From NCBI RefSeq assembly GCF_000429125.1, contig NZ_AUBG01000006.1:296508-360507 (forward strand): a stretch of DNA of 64,000 nucleotides. The letters run 5' to 3'. The stretch's first letter is position 1. Every line of letters begins with the position of its first letter. Shown one piece after another: positions 37,951 to 46,835 of the stretch. Position numbers and translations under genes: made by a program. Below the pieces are notes generated by a model, which saw nothing but the letters and a program-made list of their open reading frames with translations, made no database searches and was not told the DNA's origin. Origin of the DNA: Aequorivita capsosiphonis DSM 23843. Its GTDB lineage: Bacteria > Bacteroidota > Bacteroidia > Flavobacteriales > Flavobacteriaceae.

Positions 37951-39483
37951 TTAATGCTTGAAATGACGTGTTCCCGTAAATACCATCGCCATTTCGTTGG
38001 CGTTGCAATAGTCCACGCTCAATTGATCTTTAATAGAGCCTCCAGGTTGTATTACAGCTGTTATTCCTGCGTTGTCCGCAATTTCCACACAATCTGGAAA
38101 CGGGAAAAAAGCATCACTTGCCATTACGGCTCCTTCAAGGTTAAAATCAAAGGCTTTTGCTTTATCAATTGCTTGCCTTAATGCATCTACGCGGCTGGTT
38201 TGGCCGGTTCCGCTGGCGCAAAGTTGTTTGCCCTTTGCTAAAACAATTGTATTAGATTTTGTGTGCTTGCAAATTTTTGAAGCGAATAACAAGTCTTCTA
38301 ACTCATCTGAATTCGGTTTATTGTTTGTTGCATGCGTTAAAATTTCCTTAGTGTCGGTAATATTATCCTTGTCTTGTACCAAAACTCCGTTTAAACAAGT
38401 TCTAACCGTTGTTGAGGGAAGTACGGCATCTTTCTGGATCAATAATATTCTATTTTTCTTTCCTTTTAAAACTTCCTCAGCTTTTGCTGAAAAAGAAGGG
38501 GCAATAACTACTTCGCAGAACAAATGGTGAATTTCCTTTGCAGTAGCTTCATCAATCTCCACATTGCTAATTAAAATTCCTCCGAAAGCAGAAACAGGAT
38601 CGCCTGCCAATGCTGCCATATATGCTTGTTGTATCGTGTCGCGTTGTGCGATTCCGCAGGCATTGTTGTGTTTTAAAATGGCGAAGGTTGGCGCTTCCCC
38701 TTTAAATTCGCTCATCAGGTTTACTGCTGCATCAACATCTAAAAGATTGTTGTAGCTCAATTCCTTCCCGTGAAGTTTGGTGAACATTTCATCAAAATTT
38801 CCAAAGAAAAACCCTTTTTGGTGTGGGTTTTCGCCATAACGAAGTTCCTGGCCGTTGGTTTCACTTATTTTGAATGCTGAAAGTTTTTCCTCGGAATTAA
38901 AATAGTTGAAGATCGCAGTGTCGTAATTTGAAGAGACATTAAAAGATTTTGCAGCAAAACGCTTGCGATCTTTTAAGGCAATTTCTCCGTTATTTTCTGA
39001 AAGCAATTCCAAAAACTCAGCGTAGTCTTCCACTGAAGAAACGCAGATGGTATCCTTAAAGTTTTTTGCCGCAGCACGAATCAACGAAATGCCTCCGATA
39101 TCAATTTTTTCAATGATATCTGCTTCTGAAGCACCCGAAGAAACGGTTTTTTCAAAAGGATATAAATCTACAATCACCGCATCTAGTTGCGGGATGTTAT
39201 ATTGTGCCATTTCGGCAACATCACTTTCGTTGTCTTGACGGTTTAAAATTCCACCGAAAACCTTTGGATGAAGTGTTTTTACACGACCGCCCAAAATAGA
39301 AGGATAATCTGTTATATCTTCAACGGCAATAACCTCGATTCCAAGGTCGTTGATGAATTTTTGGGTTCCTCCTGTGGAGTAAATTTTTACGTTTTGTTCG
39401 TTCAGTTTTTTAACGATTGGCGCAAGACCTTCTTTGTCAAAAACAGAGATTAAAGCGGATGTAATTTTCTTGGAATTGTTCAT
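37951..39483 (-). CDS. purH: Bifunctional AICAR transformylase/IMP cyclohydrolase
   Basis: 510-residue enzyme for the last two steps of purine synthesis. The N-terminal MGS-like cyclohydrolase domain shows ALISVFDKEGLAPIV and YSTGGTQKFI. The C-terminal AICAR transformylase shows LRYGENPHQKGFFFG, the Lys-His catalytic pair in AILKHNNACGIA, and SDAFFPFPDCVEIADNAGITAVIQPGGSIKD. Placement upstream of mreB is common in Bacteroidota. Confidence 0.96.
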   Translation of the reverse strand: MNNSKKITSALISVFDKEGLAPIVKKLNEQNVKIYSTGGTQKFINDLGIEVIAVEDITDYPSILGGRVKTLHPKVFGGILNRQDNESDVAEMAQYNIPQLDAVIVDLYPFEKTVSSGASEADIIEKIDIGGISLIRAAAKNFKDTICVSSVEDYAEFLELLSENNGEIALKDRKRFAAKSFNVSSNYDTAIFNYFNSEEKLSAFKISETNGQELRYGENPHQKGFFFGNFDEMFTKLHGKELSYNNLLDVDAAVNLMSEFKGEAPTFAILKHNNACGIAQRDTIQQAYMAALAGDPVSAFGGILISNVEIDEATAKEIHHLFCEVVIAPSFSAKAEEVLKGKKNRILLIQKDAVLPSTTVRTCLNGVLVQDKDNITDTKEILTHATNNKPNSDELEDLLFASKICKHTKSNTIVLAKGKQLCASGTGQTSRVDALRQAIDKAKAFDFNLEGAVMASDAFFPFPDCVEIADNAGITAVIQPGGSIKDQLSVDYCNANEMAMVFTGTRHFKH

Positions 39484-39500
39484 TATGAAAAATTAAGGTG

Positions 39501-39508
39501 CAAAAGTA
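39501..39508 (-). promoter_or_regulatory. purH -7 box TACTTTTG
   Basis: An exact TAnnTTTG on the minus strand, about 18 nt before the purH ATG. No -33 TTG at normal spacing. I saw no purine riboswitch fold. Confidence 0.5.
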
Positions 39509-39617
39509 CATAATTGAATAGTAAATTTGTAACATAAGCATACAGAAAACGTCTTACTTTTTATAAATTTATCAACCAGTTCGAAATCGTCCTTCGGCTT
39601 CGCTCAGGAACCCAAAT

Positions 39618-39676
39618 TGAAATCGAAATCGAAAATGAAATCGAAAATGAAAATCATCTCCCGATAGCTATCGGGA
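39618..39676. repeat. GAAATC-type tandem repeat and TCCCGAT palindrome
   Basis: A degenerate GAAATC/GAAAATC tandem tract (39618-39655) runs into the perfect 18-bp palindrome TCCCGATAGCTATCGGGA (39659-39676). A one-mismatch copy of the palindrome lies at 61755-61772 and a degenerate one at 8293-8311. The tract sits just upstream of the MacB-like permease. Confidence 0.75.
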
Positions 39677-39694
39677 CGTTAATCTAAAATCTAA

Positions 39695-40951
39695 ATGCTA
39701 ATCTACCTTCGCGTTTTAAAGGAGAGTTTCAATTTTGCCATCAATGCGTTGCGCACCAATAAACTGCGGACGTTTCTTTCATTGGTGGGTGTAACTATTG
39801 GTATCTTTTCAATTATTGCGGTTTTGGCGGCGGTAGATTCCTTGAAAAAGGAAATTGAAGGAAGTATTAGCGGGTTAGACAATAGTACCATCATCATCAT
39901 GCGTTTCAACTTTGGTCCCACGGATATTCCACGTTGGAAATGGCAGCAATTTCCCGATGTAACTTACGATGAATACCAATATATTGAACGCAGTACCCCA
40001 AATTTGGCCGAAGCAACTTTTACCTTAGGTGTGCCAAATGAGAGCGTAAAATACGAAGATAAGCAAGTGGATAATGTGCCTATTGGCGCGGTCACAGAAA
40101 GCTATTATTATATAGAATCGCTAAAACTTGCGGAGGGACGATTTTTTAATGGCTCCGAATCAAATAGCGGCGCCATGGTCGTAGTTTTGGGTGACGAGAT
40201 TGCGAATCAGTTATTCGGAAATTCGGCAAATGCCATAGGAAAGGAAGTTCGAATTTACGGGAGAAAGTTTAATGTGATTGGGGTTCTGGAAAAAGAAGGG
40301 ACAAGTCTTTTCGGAGGTTCAAAAGACACCTCGGTGTGGATGCCCGTTAATGTGGTGAGAAGAATCTATGGTGACAATAACAAAAATACATTTCCGCAGA
40401 TTGTTGTAAAGCCAGAAAAAGGCGTTGATAATGATGAGTTTATTGCCATGTTAACCCAGCAACTTCGCATCAAACGCGGATTAAAACCTGATGAAATAAG
40501 CAACTTTTTTGTGAATCAGTTGCAAGGTTTTGCAGATTTTATCGATAATATCACTGGCAGTATGAATATTATCGGCCTGATAATTAGTGGGTTCTCACTG
40601 CTTGTAGGTGGTTTCGGGATTGCGAATATTATGTTTGTTAGCGTAAAAGAGCGGACCAATTTGATTGGTATTCAGAAATCTTTAGGGGCGAAGAATAAAT
40701 TTATTCTGTTTCAATTTTTGTTTGAAGCAGTTATTCTTGCTGTAATCGGAGGGTTAATTGGACTCTTTTTAGTTTTTATAGTCTCAATTCTCGCTTCTCA
40801 ATTCACGGGCGATTTTGAATTTGTACTTTCTCCGTGGAATATGTTTATCGGTACCGCGATCAGTGCGGCCATTGGTTTGATTTCCGGAATTCTACCAGCT
40901 ATCTCAGCTTCAAAATTAGATCCGGTGGAGGCCATCCGGACTGGGATGTAA
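39695..40951 (+). CDS. MacB-like ABC transporter permease
   Basis: 418 residues with the MacB/FtsX layout: N-terminal helix (FRTN..LRTFLSLVGVTIGIFSIIAVLA, about 15-48), a periplasmic MacB core domain (about 55-270), then three helices in the FtsX domain (ISGFSLLVGGFGIANIMFVSVKERTNLIGIQKSLGAK and two more), ending AISASKLDPVEAIRTGM. The ATPase partner is not adjacent. Such permeases export or extract lipids, peptides or drugs by mechanotransmission; substrate unknown. Confidence 0.9.
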   Translation: MLIYLRVLKESFNFAINALRTNKLRTFLSLVGVTIGIFSIIAVLAAVDSLKKEIEGSISGLDNSTIIIMRFNFGPTDIPRWKWQQFPDVTYDEYQYIERSTPNLAEATFTLGVPNESVKYEDKQVDNVPIGAVTESYYYIESLKLAEGRFFNGSESNSGAMVVVLGDEIANQLFGNSANAIGKEVRIYGRKFNVIGVLEKEGTSLFGGSKDTSVWMPVNVVRRIYGDNNKNTFPQIVVKPEKGVDNDEFIAMLTQQLRIKRGLKPDEISNFFVNQLQGFADFIDNITGSMNIIGLIISGFSLLVGGFGIANIMFVSVKERTNLIGIQKSLGAKNKFILFQFLFEAVILAVIGGLIGLFLVFIVSILASQFTGDFEFVLSPWNMFIGTAISAAIGLISGILPAISASKLDPVEAIRTGM

Positions 40952-40959
40952 AACTGCGC

Positions 40960-41038
40960 AAGCACCAAAAAATCAAATTCCAAATTCCAAACGCATGATC
41001 TAGAAATTTTGGAATTTGGTGCTTAAGATTTGGAATTT
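40960..41038. repeat. AAGCACC hairpin with AAATTCC heptamers
   Basis: AAGCACC (40960-40966) pairs with GGTGCTT (41018-41024), and between them AAATTCC units repeated with a 7-bp period pair with GGAATTT. It forms a long imperfect hairpin between two convergent genes and probably ends both transcripts. Same family as 56-100 and 18971-18990. Confidence 0.65.
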
Positions 41039-41075
41039 ACTCAGAAGTTGCGCTAAGAATATTAAATCAAAAAAA

Positions 41076-41531
41076 CTAAAGTATAACCGCAACTTCTTCG
41101 TTCACCCATTCCAAAAACCGCTCGTCTTCTTCAGAAAATGGATCTTCTAAGTGTGAGTCGATATCGATTTGGCCAATATTTTTACCGTTTTTGAAGAGTG
41201 GAATTACTATTTCAGATTTTACGGTGATGCTACAAGCTATATAATTGTCTTGCGCTGTAACATCTGACACGATAAAATTTTTGTTGGAAACTGCCACTTG
41301 CCCGCAAATACCTTTTCCGAAAGGGATTACAACATGGTCTGTGGGCTCACCTGCGAATGCCTTTAGATGAAGGGTTTTCTCGGCCTCCTTGGCGAAATAA
41401 AATCCAACCCAATCGTAATAACCTACGGATGATTGTAATAATTCACAAACTTCTTTTAGGCGTTGCTCCGTGCTTTCAGCATCATTGGAGAGAATAGTCT
41501 TTACTTTTGACTTTAAATGTATAAAAGACAT
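41076..41531 (-). CDS. GAF-domain protein, free-methionine-R-sulfoxide reductase-like
   Basis: A 151-residue single GAF domain of the fRMsr (YebR) family, which reduces free Met-R-sulfoxide. It keeps Cys76 in IPFGKGICGQVA, Cys100 in DNYIACS, and SEIVIPLFKNGKNIGQIDIDSH. The first of the three family cysteines, about ten residues before GKGxCG, is missing (TDHV at 64-67). This may alter disulfide recycling or indicate a sensor role. A -7 box lies upstream at 41561-41568 and sets a 24-nt leader. Confidence 0.85.
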   Translation of the reverse strand: MSFIHLKSKVKTILSNDAESTEQRLKEVCELLQSSVGYYDWVGFYFAKEAEKTLHLKAFAGEPTDHVVIPFGKGICGQVAVSNKNFIVSDVTAQDNYIACSITVKSEIVIPLFKNGKNIGQIDIDSHLEDPFSEEDERFLEWVNEEVAVIL

Positions 41532-41560
41532 AATGGGTTTTTTAAATTAATTTGGTATAA

Positions 41561-41568
41561 CAAAAGTA
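41561..41568 (-). promoter_or_regulatory. -7 box TACTTTTG of GAF gene
   Basis: An exact TAnnTTTG on the minus strand, 30 nt before the ATG. Confidence 0.5.
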
Positions 41569-41686
41569 ATTTGAATTGATTTACAAACCCCAACAACAAA
41601 TCCTGTATTTTTGTTAAAAACTAAATGTTAAGGCTTCTTATTTTGACAAACAATAAACAAAATTATTTCTTCGAAAAATTTAACTC

Positions 41687-42232
41687 TTGAAAGAGCTCTT
41701 TAAAAAATATAAAATCGTTGTTCGTTTTGTAGTGTTGTTTTTGGGCTCTTATTTATTGCTGAGCATTTTATACACCCTCTATTTGAAAATAGCTATCAAT
41801 ACTGGTTATTTTCCAGATTACTTCACCAATTTGGTTGCTAGACAGAGTGGGGCAGTAGTGGATAGTTTTGGTTATCATGCGCAATTGAGACCTTATAAAT
41901 TGGAAGAAGCAGTGTTATTGACTATTGATAATAGCTACTCCGTTAGTATTGTTGAGGGTTGTAATTCCATCAGCATTGTTATCTTATTTGTTTCCTTTAT
42001 CATCGCTTTTTCTGAAAATTTTAAAAAAACATTGGTATTCCTTTTGGCGGGTACTGTCTTGATTTATGTAGTGAATATTTTACGAATAGCTATTTTAGCA
42101 GTAGGCTTATATAAGTTTCCAGAGTATGAAAATATCTTACATTCCGTAATTTTTCCAGGAATCATTTACGGCATGGTTTTTATACTTTGGATGATCTGGG
42201 TGCGGATGCTAAAGCCGAAAACTTCAGAATGA
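41687..42232 (+). CDS. xrtF: Exosortase family protein XrtF
   Basis: 181 residues, TTG start at 41687 (the only start that keeps the first helix). About five membrane helices. The exosortase catalytic residues are Cys92 in VEGCNSISI, Arg133 in NILRIAILAVG and His152 in LHSVIFPGIIYG, all in proper order. Exosortases are membrane transpeptidases that cleave a C-terminal sorting signal and transfer the protein to an envelope acceptor. XrtF is the flavobacterial type and its substrate is not settled. It overlaps the next gene by 4 nt. Confidence 0.88.
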   Translation: MKELFKKYKIVVRFVVLFLGSYLLLSILYTLYLKIAINTGYFPDYFTNLVARQSGAVVDSFGYHAQLRPYKLEEAVLLTIDNSYSVSIVEGCNSISIVILFVSFIIAFSENFKKTLVFLLAGTVLIYVVNILRIAILAVGLYKFPEYENILHSVIFPGIIYGMVFILWMIWVRMLKPKTSE

Positions 42233-42663
42233 GAAAAATTTTGAAAATATCAGGTATTGTTGTGCTAGTCGGCCTGTTGGTCCTCATTCGAGCCTATGAA
42301 GACAGCTTGTTTTACGATCCATTATTGGACTTTTTTAAAATGGATTATAAAAGTAAACCCCTCCCAGAGGTAGATACTTTTGCGCTTCAAACGGGAATTG
42401 TACTTCGGTTTTTGTTAAACACGCTTATATCCTTTGCTATTTTGTGGCTGGTGTTTAGGGATAAAGATATAATCAAACTGTCGGCGATACTTTACTTTTT
42501 GTTATTTGCAATATTTTTTCTGGCTTTTAGTTTTATTATTTTTACTTCGGAAGGCGTTCATGGACACCTTATTCTCTTCTATATACGAAGGTTTCTCATC
42601 CAACCTCTGTTTCTACTCATCTTACTTCCTGCCTTTTATTTTCAGAAGTATAAAACCCAATGA
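42229..42663 (+). CDS. Exosortase F system-associated membrane protein
   Basis: 144 residues from ATG 42229, which overlaps the xrtF stop (ATGA). Four hydrophobic helices (about 6-22, 55-75, 82-103, 118-137). It begins MRKILKISGIVVLVGLLVLIRAYEDSLFYDPLLDFFK; the RAYEDxLFYDPL block is that of the XrtF-associated family. The role is unknown; it is always coupled to xrtF. A longer reading frame from 42187 would overlap xrtF by 46 nt and is rejected. Confidence 0.85.
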   Translation: MRKILKISGIVVLVGLLVLIRAYEDSLFYDPLLDFFKMDYKSKPLPEVDTFALQTGIVLRFLLNTLISFAILWLVFRDKDIIKLSAILYFLLFAIFFLAFSFIIFTSEGVHGHLILFYIRRFLIQPLFLLILLPAFYFQKYKTQ

Positions 42664-42700
42664 AATTTTAATATCTTTGAAATTCTAAATTTCTTAAAAA

Positions 42701-43255
42701 ATGAAAAATTTATCTATTGTTTTCTTTGCTATCATTGGTATAGCTTTTACATCCTGCAAGGACAATTCAAAACAAAACGAAGCAGAACTTGAAGTAGTTA
42801 CGGTGGACAATACTGCAGATGCGACTAAAACGTATGAAGTGGCAGAAGTAGAGGCCGAATTTAACGATCCAAAGGTTGAAGCTGTTTTCGAGCAATATCT
42901 AAATATTGAAAGTGCTTTGATAAATACCAATGCAGATCAAACCGCTTCTGAATCTTCCAAATTGATGACGCTTCTTAAAGAGATGAATGCTGACGAAGCA
43001 ACTCAGAATGCGGTTTCCGCTATGGCAGATTCGAAAGATGTAAAGGTGCAACGCGAAAATTTTGAAGCCTTGACTGCTGGTGTAGAAGCAATGCTTCAGG
43101 GCGCATTGAAATCTGGAACTGTTTACAAACAATACTGCCCCATGGCCTTTAATAATAAAGGAGCATCTTGGATAAGTACAAGTAGAGATATCCTAAACCC
43201 ATATTTTGGTGATAAAATGCTAAAATGCGGTAGAGTAGATGCTGAGATTAAGTAA
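42701..43255 (+). CDS. DUF3347 lipoprotein (copper-associated)
   Basis: 184 residues. Lipoprotein signal ending FTSC, an acidic linker, a helical region (about 55-135), then YKQYCPMAFNNKGASWISTSRDILNPYFGDKMLKCG, the DUF3347 end block with two conserved Cys and a Met. DUF3347 is found in or near CusB-type copper efflux adaptors and free lipoproteins of Bacteroidota, where the CPM...M..C residues probably bind copper. It opens the 42.7-47.7 kb metal block. Confidence 0.85.
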   Translation: MKNLSIVFFAIIGIAFTSCKDNSKQNEAELEVVTVDNTADATKTYEVAEVEAEFNDPKVEAVFEQYLNIESALINTNADQTASESSKLMTLLKEMNADEATQNAVSAMADSKDVKVQRENFEALTAGVEAMLQGALKSGTVYKQYCPMAFNNKGASWISTSRDILNPYFGDKMLKCGRVDAEIK

Positions 43256-43363
43256 AAAAGTACCAGTTTTCAGTGGCAGTTTGCAGTATATAATTGTTAA
43301 ACAACCAGACGCAACTTTTAAATAAAGTAAGCATCCTTTGTGTGAATTTATATCTTAGTTGTT

Positions 43364-43762
43364 ATGAAAAAAATACTGATTTTATTATTGACTCTAGTAA
43401 CCGTTTTGGGTTGCTCAAAAAATGATGATGCCGAGACAAATGCAATTGTTGGTCAATGGAAATTAATGAGAACTGTGATTAATGGAGTTGCCGGACCGAC
43501 CACATTTGATTATTCAGCGGAGAACATACTTTATCGTTTTAATGAAAATGAAACTTTAGTAGTTTCTGGCGAAGAAAATGCTATACACTCAAATGGCGAA
43601 CATGAATATTTTTTTGGAGAGGATTATTATCCAGGAGATACAACAGGGCCAAAAGCATTGTTAGTAAAAATAGATGAAAAAAAATGGGTGTATAATTTGA
43701 CTGATGGAGAAATGCATTTGGAAGACCGCTTTGTTGCTGACTTATTTTTTGTAAAAAACTAG
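43364..43762 (+). CDS. Lipocalin-like lipoprotein
   Basis: 132 residues. Lipobox VLGC, then KNDDAETNAIVGQWKLMRTVINGV, the typical IVGxW opening of lipocalin-like flavobacterial lipoproteins, and a beta-rich rest ending HLEDRFVADLFFVKN. These small barrels bind hydrophobic ligands in a few cases; none is known here. The SKNDD after the lipid Cys could act as a surface-export signal. No operon partner is obvious (about 100 nt to each side). Confidence 0.75.
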   Translation: MKKILILLLTLVTVLGCSKNDDAETNAIVGQWKLMRTVINGVAGPTTFDYSAENILYRFNENETLVVSGEENAIHSNGEHEYFFGEDYYPGDTTGPKALLVKIDEKKWVYNLTDGEMHLEDRFVADLFFVKN

Positions 43763-43863
43763 AGATAGGTTAAAACCATAACTGTTTTTTTTCTAAACTC
43801 CTAAACTATTCAACTCATCCACCGATCGACTCTTTAAAATAATATTTGTATTTTGCCGATACA

Positions 43864-44283
43864 ATGAAAAAATTGATTTCCATATTCATTTCGGTGTTGA
43901 TGCTGGCCAGCAGTTCTGGCATAGCCTACGCGCAACATTTTTGCGGTGGCATGGAAATGATGGCTGAAGTCACTTTGGGCGAGAAACACCTTTCCTGCGG
44001 AATACAAACAGCGAATTCAAACTCCGGTTGTGGAGATGAAGAGTCTATTCCTGACGTTCATGATTGTTGCAAAAACCATATTACCAAAATACAAATTGAC
44101 GATGATTTTGCAAAGGCTTCATTTCAGGTAAAACTCCATAAAACCTTGGTAGCTTCTTTTATTTCTGTATTTCTCCTTCATGAAGTTGAGATCGCTTCCA
44201 TACAAAAATCTTTCTTTGCGGATTATAATCCGCCACCACTCGAACAGAATCTAAACATTCTATACGAGACTTTTCTAATTTGA
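43864..44283 (+). CDS. HYC_CC_PP family secreted protein
   Basis: About 139 residues from ATG 43864 (MKKLISIFISVLMLASSSGIAYAQ), a clean signal peptide; the in-frame codon at 43846 is not needed. The mature N-terminus HFCGGMEMMAEVTLG carries a His-Phe-Cys plus Met cluster, and DVHDCCKNHITKI carries a CC pair; the tail YNPPPLEQN gives the PP. These three blocks define the HYC_CC_PP family found ahead of metal-related TonB receptors in Bacteroidota. Copper or another soft metal is the likely ligand. The function is unproven. Confidence 0.82.
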   Translation: MKKLISIFISVLMLASSSGIAYAQHFCGGMEMMAEVTLGEKHLSCGIQTANSNSGCGDEESIPDVHDCCKNHITKIQIDDDFAKASFQVKLHKTLVASFISVFLLHEVEIASIQKSFFADYNPPPLEQNLNILYETFLI

Positions 44284-44600
44284 TACTTCCTAGATCTTTG
44301 CGCTACCGAAGCCATACTGCTTTCTTAGTTAGGCTAGCGAGATAGCACGAAGAGTAAAGCCCCATCTTCTAGGGGTGATTTTATATATAAAATAAAATCA
44401 ATTTAAAATTCAGAATTTTATAGAACAATGGACTGAAGTCGCAATGCCACCACAAATTTTAAGGTCGGCTAGCATGTTTTAAATCGAACTATTTATTCAT
44501 TAAGACACTTATCCCACCCTTGCTAGTTCAAATTCTGGTTTCAAGTTTAAAATTTCACATCAAAAATGACGAACATAATCGTACGTCAACATAAATAAAT
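44284..44600. other. 317-bp intergenic region before TonB receptor
   Basis: No gene is seen. A GATTTTA...TAAAATC stem at about 44380-44402 may end the upstream transcript. An imperfect inverted repeat occupies 44294-44361. No exact TAnnTTTG box was found near the receptor start, so the promoter is not located. Confidence 0.3.
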
Positions 44601-46835
44601 ATGAAAAAAATATTAATACTATTCCTTTTACTTCCATTTTGTGTTTTTTCACAAGAAAAAGTAACAGGAATCATAACAGAAACTATAAATACCGAAGAAG
44701 TTCCACTTGGTGGCGCCAACATTTATTGGTTGGGCACTTCTGTGGGGACGGTTACCGATTTTGACGGTAACTTTGAAATTGTATATAAGCCTGAATACAA
44801 AAAAATGCTTATCAGTTTTGTGGGTTATAAAACGGATACCATTTCCGTAAATTCTTCCAAGAGAATATCACATTCGTTAAAATCTACTGCTGATTTGGAT
44901 GAGGTTACTATTTCAGCGCGCCAAAAGGCAAGCTCAAGATCTTTCTTACAATCGCAAAACGTGATTAACGTTAGTAGTGCTGAGTTGCTAAAGGCTGCGT
45001 GTTGCAATCTGGCGGAGAGTTTTGAGACCAACCCCTCCATTGATGTTAATTTTGCTGATGCTATCTCTGGAACCAAACAGATAAAAATGCTTGGCCTTAC
45101 CAGTCCGTATATTATGGTTACCACTGAAAATGTGCCAAGTGTTCGTGGGGCTTCTCAAGCCTATGGAATGAGCTTTATTCCAGGAACCTGGGTGGAGAGT
45201 ATCCAGATTACCAAGGGAGCGGGCAGCGTAGTAAATGGATATGAAAGCATTGCCGGGCAAATTAATGCCGAACTGCAAAAGCCGATGAGTGACGATAGGC
45301 TTTTTGTAAATGCTTATGGTTCTGGCGATGGGCGTTTTGAGCTGAACACACATCTAAATACCAAAGTCTCTGAGCGATGGAGCACTGGACTATACATTCA
45401 CGGAAATATGCGTGAAATGGAATTTGATAAAAATGATGATTCCTTTTTGGACGCGCCATTGATGCAACAGGTGAACCTAATGAACCGTTGGCAATATACC
45501 GATCAGGAAAACGGTTATGTCGGTTTTTTCGATTTTAGATATTTAAATGATGAAAAGCAGACTGGCCAGCGCTCTTTTGATCCAAAAAAGGATCGTGGAA
45601 CTACTAATGCCTGGGGTAGCGAAATAAAGACCGAGCGGTTTGAAGCTTCAGGAAAATTCGGCTTTGTGAATCCCGATCTTCCATGGCAAAGTGGTGGTTT
45701 GCAACTTGCTTATAGCCATCACGAACAGGAATCTTATTTTGGATTGAATGATTATAATATTCAGCATAACAGTCTGTATGCAAGCTTAATGTACAACTCT
45801 ATTATCAGTGATTCACGACATAAGATTAAAACGGGCTTGAGTGCAACCTATGATAATTATGATGAATTGGTGTTGACAGAAAACTTTGGCAGGATTGAAA
45901 ACTCTGTTGGAGCATTTTTTGAATACAATTTTGACAATATGGGCGATTTAAATTTCAATCTGGGAATCCGTGCCGATGTTCATAATAGACTAGGAACATT
46001 TGTGACGCCACGTTTTCACTTGCGATACACCCCTTGGGATAAATCTGCTTTTCGGGTTTCTGCGGGAAGAGGAAAGCGAAGCGCGAATATTTTCACCGAA
46101 AATCAGCAGATTTTTGCAACTTCACGAAGCCTTAATATTCTAGGGAATGGGGGAGCTGTTTACGGCCTTGATCCGGAAATTGCTTGGAACTACGGCGTTT
46201 CGTATATGCAAGGTTTCAATCTGTTTAATAGAAGAGCAGATATTAGCGTTGATTTTTATAGAACTGATTTTGTAAATCAAATAGTAGTAGATTTTGAGAC
46301 CCCTACTGAAATCAATTTTTATAACTTAGAAGGTGAAAGTTATTCAAATAATTTTCAATCGGAATTTAATCTAAATATACTGACACATTTGGATCTTAGG
46401 CTTGCTTATAAATATTACGATGTGGAAACCACCTATCGCAACGGCAAAAAGCAAACGCCGCTTACGCCCAATCATCGTTTTTTCGCAAATGTTTCCTATC
46501 AAACACATCAAACTTCGAAAGGGGGTAATTGGAGATTCGATGCCACTTATAATTTTATAGGGGAGCAACGATTCGCTTCCACAGAAAATTACTTAAACAC
46601 TATTGGTCTTTCAGAGTTTTCACCCAGTATTTCAACTTTAAACGCACAGATTACCAAGGTTTTTTCATCTAACTTTGAATTATACGTTGGTGGCGAGAAT
46701 ATTACAAACGTAAAACAACAAAACCCGATCATTGGAAGTGATAATCCGTTCGGCTCAAGTTTTGATACAACCTACGTGTACGGGCCCATTTTTGGAAGCT
46801 CTTATTACGCAGGTTTACGATATAGGTTAAATTAG
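44601..46835 (+). CDS. TonB-dependent receptor with carboxypeptidase-like domain (metal block)
   Basis: 744 residues: signal peptide (1-17), a carboxypeptidase D regulatory-like domain (about 20-98, GGANIYWLGTSVGTVTDFDGNFEI), a plug (about 115-235), and a barrel ending in FGSSYYAGLRYRLN. The plug begins SAELLKAACCNLAESFETNPSIDVNFADAISGTKQIKMLG; the Cys134-Cys135 pair is characteristic of the receptors that accompany HYC_CC_PP and HMA proteins. The predicted cargo is a soft metal, most likely copper, from neighbours; this is inference. Confidence 0.86.
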   Translation: MKKILILFLLLPFCVFSQEKVTGIITETINTEEVPLGGANIYWLGTSVGTVTDFDGNFEIVYKPEYKKMLISFVGYKTDTISVNSSKRISHSLKSTADLDEVTISARQKASSRSFLQSQNVINVSSAELLKAACCNLAESFETNPSIDVNFADAISGTKQIKMLGLTSPYIMVTTENVPSVRGASQAYGMSFIPGTWVESIQITKGAGSVVNGYESIAGQINAELQKPMSDDRLFVNAYGSGDGRFELNTHLNTKVSERWSTGLYIHGNMREMEFDKNDDSFLDAPLMQQVNLMNRWQYTDQENGYVGFFDFRYLNDEKQTGQRSFDPKKDRGTTNAWGSEIKTERFEASGKFGFVNPDLPWQSGGLQLAYSHHEQESYFGLNDYNIQHNSLYASLMYNSIISDSRHKIKTGLSATYDNYDELVLTENFGRIENSVGAFFEYNFDNMGDLNFNLGIRADVHNRLGTFVTPRFHLRYTPWDKSAFRVSAGRGKRSANIFTENQQIFATSRSLNILGNGGAVYGLDPEIAWNYGVSYMQGFNLFNRRADISVDFYRTDFVNQIVVDFETPTEINFYNLEGESYSNNFQSEFNLNILTHLDLRLAYKYYDVETTYRNGKKQTPLTPNHRFFANVSYQTHQTSKGGNWRFDATYNFIGEQRFASTENYLNTIGLSEFSPSISTLNAQITKVFSSNFELYVGGENITNVKQQNPIIGSDNPFGSSFDTTYVYGPIFGSSYYAGLRYRLN

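Noticed and set aside
43836..43863. Promoter words AATATTTG/TATTTTG before the HYC_CC_PP gene
   Set aside because: Both miss the TAnnTTTG consensus and no -33 is present, so not listed as a feature.
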